In this document: positions 33,030-40,948 of the stretch, piece after piece
How the letters are laid out: each line of letters opens with the position of its first letter
Numbering within the stretch: position 1 is the stretch's first letter
NCBI GenBank assembly: GCA_003175935.1
Contig: PSRI01000210.1
Span: 1 to 43,731, forward strand
Direction of reading: 5' to 3'
Length of the DNA: 43,731 nt
DNA from: Bacteroidota bacterium
GTDB taxonomy: Bacteria > Bacteroidota > Bacteroidia > Chitinophagales > Chitinophagaceae
Made by a program: the position numbers and the translations under genes
The notes under the pieces: generated by a model
The model's input: only the letters and a program-made list of their open reading frames with translations
Told to the model about the DNA's origin: nothing
The model's database searches: none

Positions 33030-35162
33030 ATGGAACATAGTCATGGCAATGAAGAGATGCATGTGCTTAAGAAAAATTCGGGTTTCAAATCGATGGACAG
33101 CCATCAGCATGCGCACCAAAAATATACATGCCCAATGCACCCTCAAATCATTCAGGATTTGCCAGGGAAATGTCCGATATGTGGAATGGATTTGGTCCCG
33201 ATGAAAGGTGCTACTGATGGTCATCATCACGATAATGCGATGATCAAAGATTTCAGGAAGAGATTTTACGTGGTGTTTGTTCTAACTATTCCAATCATGT
33301 TATTGTCGGACATGATACAACACTGGTTAAATTTTCATTTTGTTTTTCCAGGATCCAGGTTTATTCTTTTGCTTCTTTCAACGATGGTATTCATATATGG
33401 TGGATATCCTTTTCTTAAAGGGATGGTTGGAGAAGTAAAGAGCAAAAACCCTGGGATGATGACCTTAATCGGATTTGCCATCAGTGTTGCTTTTATCTAT
33501 AGTGCATTTACAGTTTTTGGATTAAGTGGTATGGATTTTTTCTGGGAATTAGCTACGCTGATATTAATTATGCTGTTAGGGCATTGGATAGAGATGAAGT
33601 CCGTATCAGGGGCTTCGAGGGAGCTGGAATTGCTAATTCAATTATTGCCCGACGATGCTCATCTTGTTCATGGCAATCATATCATGGACGTTAAAACAGA
33701 AATGTTAAAAGAAAATGATATCGTCTTAATCAAACCCGGAGAGAAAATTCCAGCTGACGGAATTATTGTAGAAGGCGAAAGTTATTTGAATGAGAGCTTG
33801 TTGACTGGAGAGTCAAAACCGGTTGACAAGAAAAAAAACGACAATGTAATTGCAGGATCTATTAATGGAAATGGTGCAATAAAAATATCTGTATTACATG
33901 GAACAAAGGATTCCTATTTATCCCAGGTAATTAAATTGGTTCAGGATGCCCAGCAATCAAAATCTAAGACACAGCTTCTGGCTGATAAAGCAGCAAGGTG
34001 GTTGACAATAATTGCAATTGTATCAGGAATTATTACTTTCATTACCTGGTATTTTTCAGGAAGTGGGACAGCATTCGCCATGGAAAGAATGGTAACAGTA
34101 ATTGTCATTTGTTGTCCGCATGCATTGGGACTGGCAGTGCCTCTTGTGGTTGCCCGTTCAACAGCTATATCTGCAAAAAATGGATTGCTAATAAAGAACA
34201 GAACTGAATTCGAGAATGCGCGGAAAATCACAACTATTGTTTTTGATAAAACCGGTACCTTAACAATTGGAAAGTTTGCTGTTTCAAAAATAGTTTCTCT
34301 TCAAAATGGAATGGACGAATCAGCGCTTATCAGAATTGCATCAGCATTAGAACAAAATTCTGAACATCCAATTGCAACCGGAATTATAGAAAAAGCAAGA
34401 GAGCTTGCTATTGTAATCCCACCTGCCATAAATTTTAAAGCATTAACCGGACAGGGAGTAGAAGCGACAGTTGAAAACAAATCGATAAAAATCGTCAGCC
34501 CGGGCTACCTAAACGAAAATAATATTCCTTTGCCTGGGTCAGTTTTCGAGGATGCAGCTCAAACTACTGTCTTTATTTTAATCGAAAATAAGTTGGCCGG
34601 ATATATTTCTTTATCAGATGCAGTTCGCCCCGAATCGAAAGACGCTATTCAAACATTGCACAGTAATCAAATTAAATCTGTTTTACTTACCGGGGATAAT
34701 AAGTTAGTGGCGGAAAGTGTTAGCAAGGAATTGGGAATGGATAGTTATTATGCAGAAGTGCTTCCCCATCAAAAATTAGAAAAAATAAAAGAATTACAAA
34801 ATAAAGGAGAATATGTAGCCATGACGGGAGACGGGGTCAATGATGCTCCGGCACTGGCTCAGGCCGATATAGGCATCGCAGTAGGATCAGGCTCAGACAT
34901 CGCAGCCGAAACCGCAGGAATTGTATTAGTAAATAGTAATCCAAAAGATATTGTGAGCCTGATCATGTTTGGCAAGACAACTTATAAGAAAATGGTTCAA
35001 AATCTTGCCTGGGCAACTGGTTACAACATAGTTGCTCTACCATTGGCCGCCGGAGTACTCTATAAGATCGGAATTCTATTAAGCCCCGCTGCTGGTGCGG
35101 TACTTATGAGTTTAAGTACGGTTATTGTAGCTATTAATGCCAGCCTGCTAAAGGTTAAATAA
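33030..35162 (+). CDS. Copper P-type ATPase, CPH (P1B-3) type
   Basis: 710 aa. A His-rich start (HSHGNEEMH, HQHAH) is followed by a short metal-binding domain YTCPMHPQI...PGKCPICGMDLVP (about 32-57) and a second His patch (GHHHD). The ATPase core has TGES, the membrane metal site Cys362-Pro363-His364 (CPH, not CPC), phospho-acceptor Asp406 in DKTGTLT, and TGDGVNDAPALA. CPH pumps belong to the CopB-like group that exports Cu or Ag ions from the cytoplasm. It probably protects from copper. No chaperone or CueR-type regulator is next to it. Confidence 0.93.
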   Translation: MEHSHGNEEMHVLKKNSGFKSMDSHQHAHQKYTCPMHPQIIQDLPGKCPICGMDLVPMKGATDGHHHDNAMIKDFRKRFYVVFVLTIPIMLLSDMIQHWLNFHFVFPGSRFILLLLSTMVFIYGGYPFLKGMVGEVKSKNPGMMTLIGFAISVAFIYSAFTVFGLSGMDFFWELATLILIMLLGHWIEMKSVSGASRELELLIQLLPDDAHLVHGNHIMDVKTEMLKENDIVLIKPGEKIPADGIIVEGESYLNESLLTGESKPVDKKKNDNVIAGSINGNGAIKISVLHGTKDSYLSQVIKLVQDAQQSKSKTQLLADKAARWLTIIAIVSGIITFITWYFSGSGTAFAMERMVTVIVICCPHALGLAVPLVVARSTAISAKNGLLIKNRTEFENARKITTIVFDKTGTLTIGKFAVSKIVSLQNGMDESALIRIASALEQNSEHPIATGIIEKARELAIVIPPAINFKALTGQGVEATVENKSIKIVSPGYLNENNIPLPGSVFEDAAQTTVFILIENKLAGYISLSDAVRPESKDAIQTLHSNQIKSVLLTGDNKLVAESVSKELGMDSYYAEVLPHQKLEKIKELQNKGEYVAMTGDGVNDAPALAQADIGIAVGSGSDIAAETAGIVLVNSNPKDIVSLIMFGKTTYKKMVQNLAWATGYNIVALPLAAGVLYKIGILLSPAAGAVLMSLSTVIVAINASLLKVK

Positions 35163-35186
35163 AAATTGTATTATTTTATAGAAAAG

Positions 35187-35223
35187 AAAAGCGCAAGTCT
35201 GCCTGTATGCAACTTGCGCTTTT
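35187..35223. terminator. Bidirectional terminator between ATPase and ThuA genes
   Basis: AAAAGCGCAAGT and ACTTGCGCTTTT form a perfect 12-bp stem with a 13-nt loop. A and T flanks allow it to serve both the plus-strand ATPase gene and the minus-strand ThuA gene that converges on it. Confidence 0.85.
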
Positions 35224-35286
35224 AGAATGTAAATAAGAGATCCGGTTATTTGTTTCTCAAAAAATTGTTCAGTATTTAACCTCCAC

Positions 35287-38200
35287 CTATTCTTTCACTC
35301 CATCAAACTTGAATCCCATTGCATCCATTTGAAGTTTGGCGACTTTTTGTTTGTCATCGCGAATGAATTTGAGCGTAGCTTTTCCTCCTGCGTCGAAAAC
35401 ATCTGCTTCACCGGTTTGTGAAATTTCTCCACCCTGCTCGCCTGCTTTCATCATGAGCTTTCCATCCTGCAAACTCACTTCAATGTATGGAAATGGCAGT
35501 CCGGTCATTTTATATTTACCCACGTAATCATTAAGATCAGCTTTTGGTATTTCGGTTTTGGCTGGTTGATTAGATGTCCCTTCTCCCATTTTAAAAGTAG
35601 TATTCATAACAACCATCAGGGAAGTCCCCAACGCCGCTTTGGGATTAACGAATACCAGGTAAATATCATGGAATCCTTCTGTTGGAGTTACGTCCAGCGA
35701 AACCGGTTTGCCTCCGCCCATTACACCTCCGCCTGAATCGCCAATAAAATCTGTCTTACCTAATAATTTTCCCTTAGGAGCATCCATATGCAATTCAATG
35801 ACTCCACCTGCTGCATTGAGTTGTGCTTTAGGTGCCATGGCATTGAAACCCACACTTGTTATTCCGGTAAGATCTATATGCTTAAGGCCGATATAGCTTC
35901 CCGATTTTGTAGGAATAACAAGGTTGTTTCCTCCAAAACTCATTTTAGTTGCATCAATTACTTCATCATATTTTGAAGGGTTGATGCTTTGATTGCGTAG
36001 TGTAAATGTTTCTTCGCCAGCTACACCAGGTAAACCATTTGCACCACGATCAGTGTAGGCCGCCCTGAAAATATATACGCCCTGTCCCTTATCATTAGGC
36101 TGAAGTTTTGTAGTATAGGTTCCTTCTGCAGGCAATGATTTTACTTTGGGTTTTGGTTTGGAAAGACTTAAAACATATTTGATCATTTCAGCGGCATCTT
36201 CTGCAGAAAGTTGCGGATGGGCAGCCATCGGTACATCTCCCCAATTCCCTTTGCCGCCGCTAATCACTTTGCGTGTTAGTTTCTGAATGGCATTTACATC
36301 GTTTACATATTTTGCAGATACAGCATAATAAGAAGGTCCTACAGATTTTTTATAATCTCCGTGACATGATCTGCAATCACTTGCTGCAATTAATTTTGCA
36401 CCTCTTGCGAATTCTGAAGCCTGCCCCTGTGCCTGCTCTGCCGTTCTGTGACCCTGAACGATTTCTGTTTTATCAAATCCTTCGGCGAGATAGTCAATAT
36501 TCACAACTACCTGGGAAGCTTTTATTTTTCCGTTTGCAGTTGATCCATCTTCTTTATCCTTTACTGACACTTTATAGTCGTAGGTTTTATTCGGAACATA
36601 GAATGTCTTATTGTTTTTGCCTATATCGAAATTAACAACGGGTGGTTCGTTACCTGCAGTCAGCTCCATGGATTGTGTCGACACCCCGCCCTTGTCATCA
36701 TTTACTGTAAGTGTTGCTTTGTACACTCCTGCCTTTGTGAGATTTAGTTTTGCATCGGGTTGATTAAATGTTTTTACATATCCGTTTTTAGAAGTGAGCT
36801 TCCAGGAATATTTAAGCGTATCCCCATCTGCATCCTTTGTTCCTGCTGACGAAATATTTACAGCGAATGGAAGCGCTCCACCCATTCGATCCGCACTAAC
36901 TTGAACATCAGGCTTCCTGTTCCCGGCATTATACTCGATTCGAATAAGTCGTGCATCATCATTTGCCGTAAACCATCCGGAACCATATTCAAGCATGTAC
37001 AGATCACCGTTAGCAGCAAACTCCATGTCCATAGGATTACTGAATTTATAGCTTGGCATGAAACGCTCCATTGAAACATAGTTGCCGTTCTTATCCATCG
37101 TAACCGCCATGATCCAACCGCGCATCCACTCGTAGATCAATAATTTTCCATTGTAGTATTTGGGAAATGCTCTTGGAGCATTTTTAAATTCATCGCTATA
37201 AAAAACAGGACCCGCCATGGCAGTTCTTCCACCAGTTCCTACCAGTGGAAATTCTTTTGATTCTCCGTATGGATACCAAATAAATGCATTTTGTGCCGGA
37301 GGTAATTCTTTCAGACCGGTACTGTTGGGAGAATTATTTATCGGTTTTTCAGGATCGAATTTTGGTCCGGTTTTATTGGCTGCAAAATCAAATTGATTAT
37401 ATGCTTTATTATCTCCCACAAAATAAGGCCAGCCAAAATTGCCGGCTTTTCTTGCCTGGTTCACTTCATCCAGTGCGGCTGGGCCCCGGAGCGAGTCGGG
37501 ATCGTTTGCATCCGGACCAACTTCACCCCAATATAAATAACCAGTTTCTTTATCAACAGCAATTCTAAATGGATTTCTATCTCCCATTATATAGATCTCT
37601 GGTCTTGTTTTGCCTTCACCTTTTGCAAATAGATTTCCATCAGGTATTGTATATGTTCCATCGGCCTGTGGTTTAATTCGCAATATTTTTCCCCGCAGGT
37701 CATTTGTATTGGCGGAAGATTTTTGTGCATCCCATGGAGATCTTCCCGCACGCTCATCGATCGGTGCATATGTTGTTGCACGGGGGCTTGTATTATCGCC
37801 GGTTGACAAATAAAGATTTCCAACATTGTCCCAATCTATTGAACCTCCGGTATGGCAACATTGTTCACGTTGAGTGGCAACCGCGAGCAATACTTTCTTT
37901 GATTTGAGATCGAGCACGTCTCCATTTAAAGTATAGCGGGTCAAAATGTTTTGAGATTTTTCGGGATCAGAGTAGTATAAATAGATCCAATGATTTTTTG
38001 CAAAATTGGGATCCTTATTCAATCCCAGTAATCCATCTTCTGCTTCGGAAACGGCGCCGTTTTTGTCTTTGTATTTTGTACTTACGGCAATTGTGGCAAT
38101 AGTCTTAAGTTGCTTTGTTTTGAGATTATACAACCTTACTGCACCATGCCTTTCTATAAAAAGAATGCGACCATCATTCAGGACTGATAATTCCATTGGT

Positions 38201-39024
38201 TCATTAAGCTTTTCCTGCAACACCACTTTTGTGAAGCGATTTTCTTCCGGCTTTGATTTAGAATAGTCTAATGCTGAAGGGTGATCCCCGCCCATTGCAT
38301 AATGCAGGCCCTGCCACAGTTGATTCAGAAATAATGGTTCAGAATAAGTTTCATCCGTATGGCCCATATTAGTATAGAATGAACGGCCTCCATCAAAATC
38401 ATGGTACCACACCATCGGGTGGTCATCCCCGTTCTTTCCACCCACATAAGATTTCTCATCTATTTTCACTAACACATGGATGGTTGGATCAATATTTTTG
38501 AAGCTGTAGAATTCGTCAGTCCGCTCAAATGTGTCGGGCATGCCGGCGGTTGCGAAATTGTTTTTATCAACCACATAAAATTTTCCTTTTTGGATATTGT
38601 TAGGATTTGGATGACTTAAAAACCATGCTCCAACAAGTCTGCCATACCAGGGCCAGTCATACTCACAATCTGCAGCAGCGTGGATTCCAACATAACCGCC
38701 GCCTGCCTGGATATATCTTTCAAACTCCTGTTGCTGGTCATTATTAAGTACATCCCCGGTGGTGCTCAAAAACACGACAGCATTATATTTTTTCAAATTT
38801 GCCGTTGTAAATTTTGTTGCATCGTCGGTGAAGTCAACAGCAAACCCTTTTTCTGTTGCCATTTTTGAAAGAGCAGTTTTACCTGCATCTATAGAGGCGT
38901 GATGATAACCTTCGGTTTTGGTGAATACTAATACGCGCGGGGTCTGAGCATAAACTTCAATCCCAAAAAATAGCGCGAAAAAAGCAATCGTAACTGCGAA
39001 TGCAGTTTTGGAAACGGCTGGCAT
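35287..39024 (-). CDS. Secreted ThuA / sugar dehydrogenase / PKD / cytochrome c protein
   Basis: 1245 aa with a signal peptide (to about residue 26, ending EVYAQ). Domains in order: ThuA-like (about 28-245: VLVFTKTEGYHHASIDAGK, GGGYVGIHAAAD, MVWYHDFDGGRSFYTNMGHT); a glucose/sorbosone-dehydrogenase-like beta propeller (about 260-705: EQCCHTGGSIDWDNVGNLY, YWGEVGPDANDPDS); a PKD domain (about 715-790); a cytochrome c with haem site CRSCH at 884-888; a CBM6-like region (about 990-1150); and a DUF3471-like end. It probably oxidises a sugar or polysaccharide end and passes electrons to its own haem. The quinone cofactor is inferred from family only. Confidence 0.9.
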   Translation of the reverse strand: MPAVSKTAFAVTIAFFALFFGIEVYAQTPRVLVFTKTEGYHHASIDAGKTALSKMATEKGFAVDFTDDATKFTTANLKKYNAVVFLSTTGDVLNNDQQQEFERYIQAGGGYVGIHAAADCEYDWPWYGRLVGAWFLSHPNPNNIQKGKFYVVDKNNFATAGMPDTFERTDEFYSFKNIDPTIHVLVKIDEKSYVGGKNGDDHPMVWYHDFDGGRSFYTNMGHTDETYSEPLFLNQLWQGLHYAMGGDHPSALDYSKSKPEENRFTKVVLQEKLNEPMELSVLNDGRILFIERHGAVRLYNLKTKQLKTIATIAVSTKYKDKNGAVSEAEDGLLGLNKDPNFAKNHWIYLYYSDPEKSQNILTRYTLNGDVLDLKSKKVLLAVATQREQCCHTGGSIDWDNVGNLYLSTGDNTSPRATTYAPIDERAGRSPWDAQKSSANTNDLRGKILRIKPQADGTYTIPDGNLFAKGEGKTRPEIYIMGDRNPFRIAVDKETGYLYWGEVGPDANDPDSLRGPAALDEVNQARKAGNFGWPYFVGDNKAYNQFDFAANKTGPKFDPEKPINNSPNSTGLKELPPAQNAFIWYPYGESKEFPLVGTGGRTAMAGPVFYSDEFKNAPRAFPKYYNGKLLIYEWMRGWIMAVTMDKNGNYVSMERFMPSYKFSNPMDMEFAANGDLYMLEYGSGWFTANDDARLIRIEYNAGNRKPDVQVSADRMGGALPFAVNISSAGTKDADGDTLKYSWKLTSKNGYVKTFNQPDAKLNLTKAGVYKATLTVNDDKGGVSTQSMELTAGNEPPVVNFDIGKNNKTFYVPNKTYDYKVSVKDKEDGSTANGKIKASQVVVNIDYLAEGFDKTEIVQGHRTAEQAQGQASEFARGAKLIAASDCRSCHGDYKKSVGPSYYAVSAKYVNDVNAIQKLTRKVISGGKGNWGDVPMAAHPQLSAEDAAEMIKYVLSLSKPKPKVKSLPAEGTYTTKLQPNDKGQGVYIFRAAYTDRGANGLPGVAGEETFTLRNQSINPSKYDEVIDATKMSFGGNNLVIPTKSGSYIGLKHIDLTGITSVGFNAMAPKAQLNAAGGVIELHMDAPKGKLLGKTDFIGDSGGGVMGGGKPVSLDVTPTEGFHDIYLVFVNPKAALGTSLMVVMNTTFKMGEGTSNQPAKTEIPKADLNDYVGKYKMTGLPFPYIEVSLQDGKLMMKAGEQGGEISQTGEADVFDAGGKATLKFIRDDKQKVAKLQMDAMGFKFDGVKE

Positions 39025-39126
39025 AATCGATCCTGGTTTAATTATAATTTAAATTAAATGTTCCAACTAAATTCTTGGTGGTCGTTAACTATTTACAGTT
39101 TCTTTTTTTGATAGTTTGATATTTTG

Positions 39127-39738
39127 CTACGTTTTGAATTGCGCAATATGTCTGTCCAGAACTTTAATTCCTTTCTCAGTACAAATTCCCCTCAGGTATA
39201 CAGCAATGGTGTTTAGCAAAAGTATATTAGGAGACAGGCCAAATTTTTTGAATTCGTCCTTTCTTACAATAGATAAATACAATACTGAGATCCCTTCTAA
39301 CACAGCCTCCGGAAGAATATCATGAATCAAATCTCCTTCTTTCTTTCCTCTATTTATAATTTGAATAAATACTTTCCATATTTTTTTAGCATGACGTGTT
39401 TCAACTTTTTTTTCGAGTTCGGGATAATAGTAGTGCAGGTCCTGGAAAAAAGTTTTGTTGACCTTGAATTCCATATCGAAACCCTGTTGCCAAATGTGGA
39501 ATAAAAGAATTGGGGCAGGTTCATTTTGTGAGAGCAACTCGAGTTGAGCGTGCTGCTGGGAATAGAACAGTCCGAGTGCCTGGGCAATCAGATCTTCCTT
39601 GTCTCTGAAATGTTTGTAAATCGTTTTTGTAGAAATTCCCAGGAGGGCGACGAGATTGTCGTTTCTCATTTTGCGAACACCGTGCCGGAGGAAGTATCCA
39701 AGGCATTGCTTCAATATCTCAGTTTTGGCCTCGTCCAT
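39127..39738 (-). CDS. TetR-family transcription regulator
   Basis: 203 aa. The N-terminal helix-turn-helix is typical: KTEILKQCLGYFLRHGVRKMRNDNLVALLGISTKTIYKHFRDKEDLI. The C-terminal ligand domain is not assignable. It lies 102 bp upstream of the ThuA-type gene on the same strand, so it could control that gene. An imperfect palindrome abuts its own start codon. Confidence 0.92.
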   Translation of the reverse strand: MDEAKTEILKQCLGYFLRHGVRKMRNDNLVALLGISTKTIYKHFRDKEDLIAQALGLFYSQQHAQLELLSQNEPAPILLFHIWQQGFDMEFKVNKTFFQDLHYYYPELEKKVETRHAKKIWKVFIQIINRGKKEGDLIHDILPEAVLEGISVLYLSIVRKDEFKKFGLSPNILLLNTIAVYLRGICTEKGIKVLDRHIAQFKT

Positions 39739-39757
39739 TGTGGAAATTATTTCTACA
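39739..39757. promoter_or_regulatory. Likely TetR operator at the TetR start codon
   Basis: TGTGGAAATTATTTCTACA is palindromic at 16 of 19 positions (TGTxGAAATxATTTCxACA) and touches the ATG of the TetR gene. Another half site, TGTAGGAAAT on the minus strand, lies at about 39764-39773. Position and form suit autorepression. Confidence 0.42.
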
Positions 39758-39806
39758 AAAAAAATTTCCTACAAATTAAGGGGAATTTTACATATAAAAA
39801 AAATTT

Positions 39807-39926
39807 AAGGCTTCGCGCAAAGACGCAAACCCCGACGAAGTCGGGGACGCAAAGAAGTACCAAGTACCAAGTACCTAGACAGAAGATATGAGATATGGGA
39901 TGTGCGATATGCGGTATAGGATGTTC
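39807..39926 (+). repeat. Mosaic repeat island F with a second heptad repeat
   Basis: A CGCAAAG block with hairpin CCCCGACGAAGTCGGGG (39807-39854) is followed 3 bp on by three heptamers (39857-39877) and GAC. Next come further 7-bp units of another sequence, GATATGN (39885-39926: GATATGA, GATATGG, GATGTGC, GATATGC, then two diverged). No ~100-bp module follows. The right edge runs into the broken small gene. Confidence 0.8.
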
Positions 39927-39929
39927 CGA

Positions 39930-40110
39930 ATAATGTCCATGGGTATGAAGTCTGTAAAGAAGGTCCGCGCCATTTTTAGTCCCGTCGCTATGGCGATGCC
40001 TTCGGGAATCCCTGTTCCAGAAGCTTGTTGGCAAATTCAACGGCTTTGCGTCTTAAGGTATCTGGCTGATTCTTATATGGTGGGGAATACGATCCATTAT
40101 ACCAGGGCAT
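39930..40110 (-). pseudogene. Frameshifted small gene (MPWxxxxYxPxYKNQP type)
   Basis: From the ATG at 40108-40110 the frame reads MPWYNGSYSPPYKNQPDT, LRRKAVEFANKLLEQGFP and stops at 39988-39990 after 40 codons. Shifting by one base near 40003-40006 continues it as EGIAIATGLKMARTFFTDF. I recall small (~55-65 aa) bacterial proteins of the pattern MPW...YPPSYKN...LR.KA.EIAN.LLE.G..EGIAIA...A, of unknown function. Joined, the two frames fit that pattern, so a base seems to have been lost. The 3' part runs into the GATATGN repeat of island F. The short ORF could still be translated. Between 39739 and 40321 no other gene is supported. Confidence 0.55.
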
Positions 40111-40321
40111 GGCTTTTTCCCAACGAAAATGCAATTTTTAAACCGCCGGAAAAAGGAAAAAATTTCAGCTTTTTTTGTGTATTTTATTTTTTTTATTTTA
40201 GCATCGTGTTTACAAGCAAACCTCCTCCACTCCATTTTTTAACGCGCCATGCCTGGGGCGACCTTTTCCCATAAACCTTCCAGATTAAATGCTTTTGGTT
40301 TAGCAATTATCATTAACAATT

Positions 40322-40720
40322 ATGAAAGATTATATTCTTTTGATTGACGATGATCCTGAGGAATTGCTCATTTTGCAGGAGATTGTGCGAAGCAACCATT
40401 TGGAAATGGAATGCAGATGGCTCCCCTCAATTGAGTTAGCTAAAGATGCGGTTCGAAAGCGTATGCCGAGGTTAATTCTACTGGATATGAATATGCCAAA
40501 GGTAGATGGATTGGAAACTTTGAGACAGATTAAAGAGGAAGAGTATACAAAATTGATTCCTGTAATTCTTTACTCAACTTATATTTCTGACCGCGTCCGC
40601 AATCTTGCTAAAGAAATGGGAGCAGAGGCCATTCTGCAAAAGAATAGCTCATCACCAAATTTGGTGGAATTGATTACCCGCTTCGGGGGTAACCACTCTG
40701 ATAGGATGGGGATAGTCTAA
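40322..40720 (+). CDS. Stand-alone response-regulator receiver
   Basis: 132 aa, a single receiver domain with no output domain. It has the acidic triad Asp9-Asp10-Asp11, phospho-acceptor Asp55 in LLDMNMPKVDG, Ser85/Thr86 in LYSTY and Lys107 in LQKNS. It probably relays phosphate in a signalling chain or binds a partner protein. No kinase gene is beside it, so the partner lies elsewhere in the genome. Related CheY-like proteins are plentiful in Bacteroidota. Confidence 0.92.
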   Translation: MKDYILLIDDDPEELLILQEIVRSNHLEMECRWLPSIELAKDAVRKRMPRLILLDMNMPKVDGLETLRQIKEEEYTKLIPVILYSTYISDRVRNLAKEMGAEAILQKNSSSPNLVELITRFGGNHSDRMGIV

Positions 40721-40750
40721 GACAAAAACCTTTCCATTCAGATTAAATAA

Positions 40751-40933
40751 TTATGCTCCTTTCAATTGTCGGACTATTTCTTCCCGAAGGGGACCATATT
40801 TAAGAATGGCCCTGCGAATTTCTTCATGTGTTTTGTTTGGAAACTGGCGGTGAAGATATTCTACCTCCGACGGGTCGTTAAAATCAACCCGCAAATCGTC
40901 CTGCTTCCCCTTGTTTTTTTTATCATCAGCCAT
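40751..40933 (-). CDS. DUF3606 small protein
   Basis: 60 aa from the ATG at 40931-40933. A longer in-frame start at 41047 would overlap the divergent gene and adds unrelated sequence. The protein matches DUF3606: ADDKKNKGKQDDLRVDFNDP, EVEYLHRQFPNKTHEEIRRAI and a final LREEIVRQLKG. The family is small and of unknown function. It is head to head with the PolX-like gene, whose longest frame starts 15 bp away. Confidence 0.78.
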   Translation of the reverse strand: MADDKKNKGKQDDLRVDFNDPSEVEYLHRQFPNKTHEEIRRAILKYGPLREEIVRQLKGA

Positions 40934-40948
40934 ATCCTTAGCATTTGA

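Noticed and set aside
39888-40274. 128-codon plus-strand open frame
   Set aside because: It starts in the GATATGN repeat, has repeat-like composition, and runs antisense to the recognisable broken small gene.
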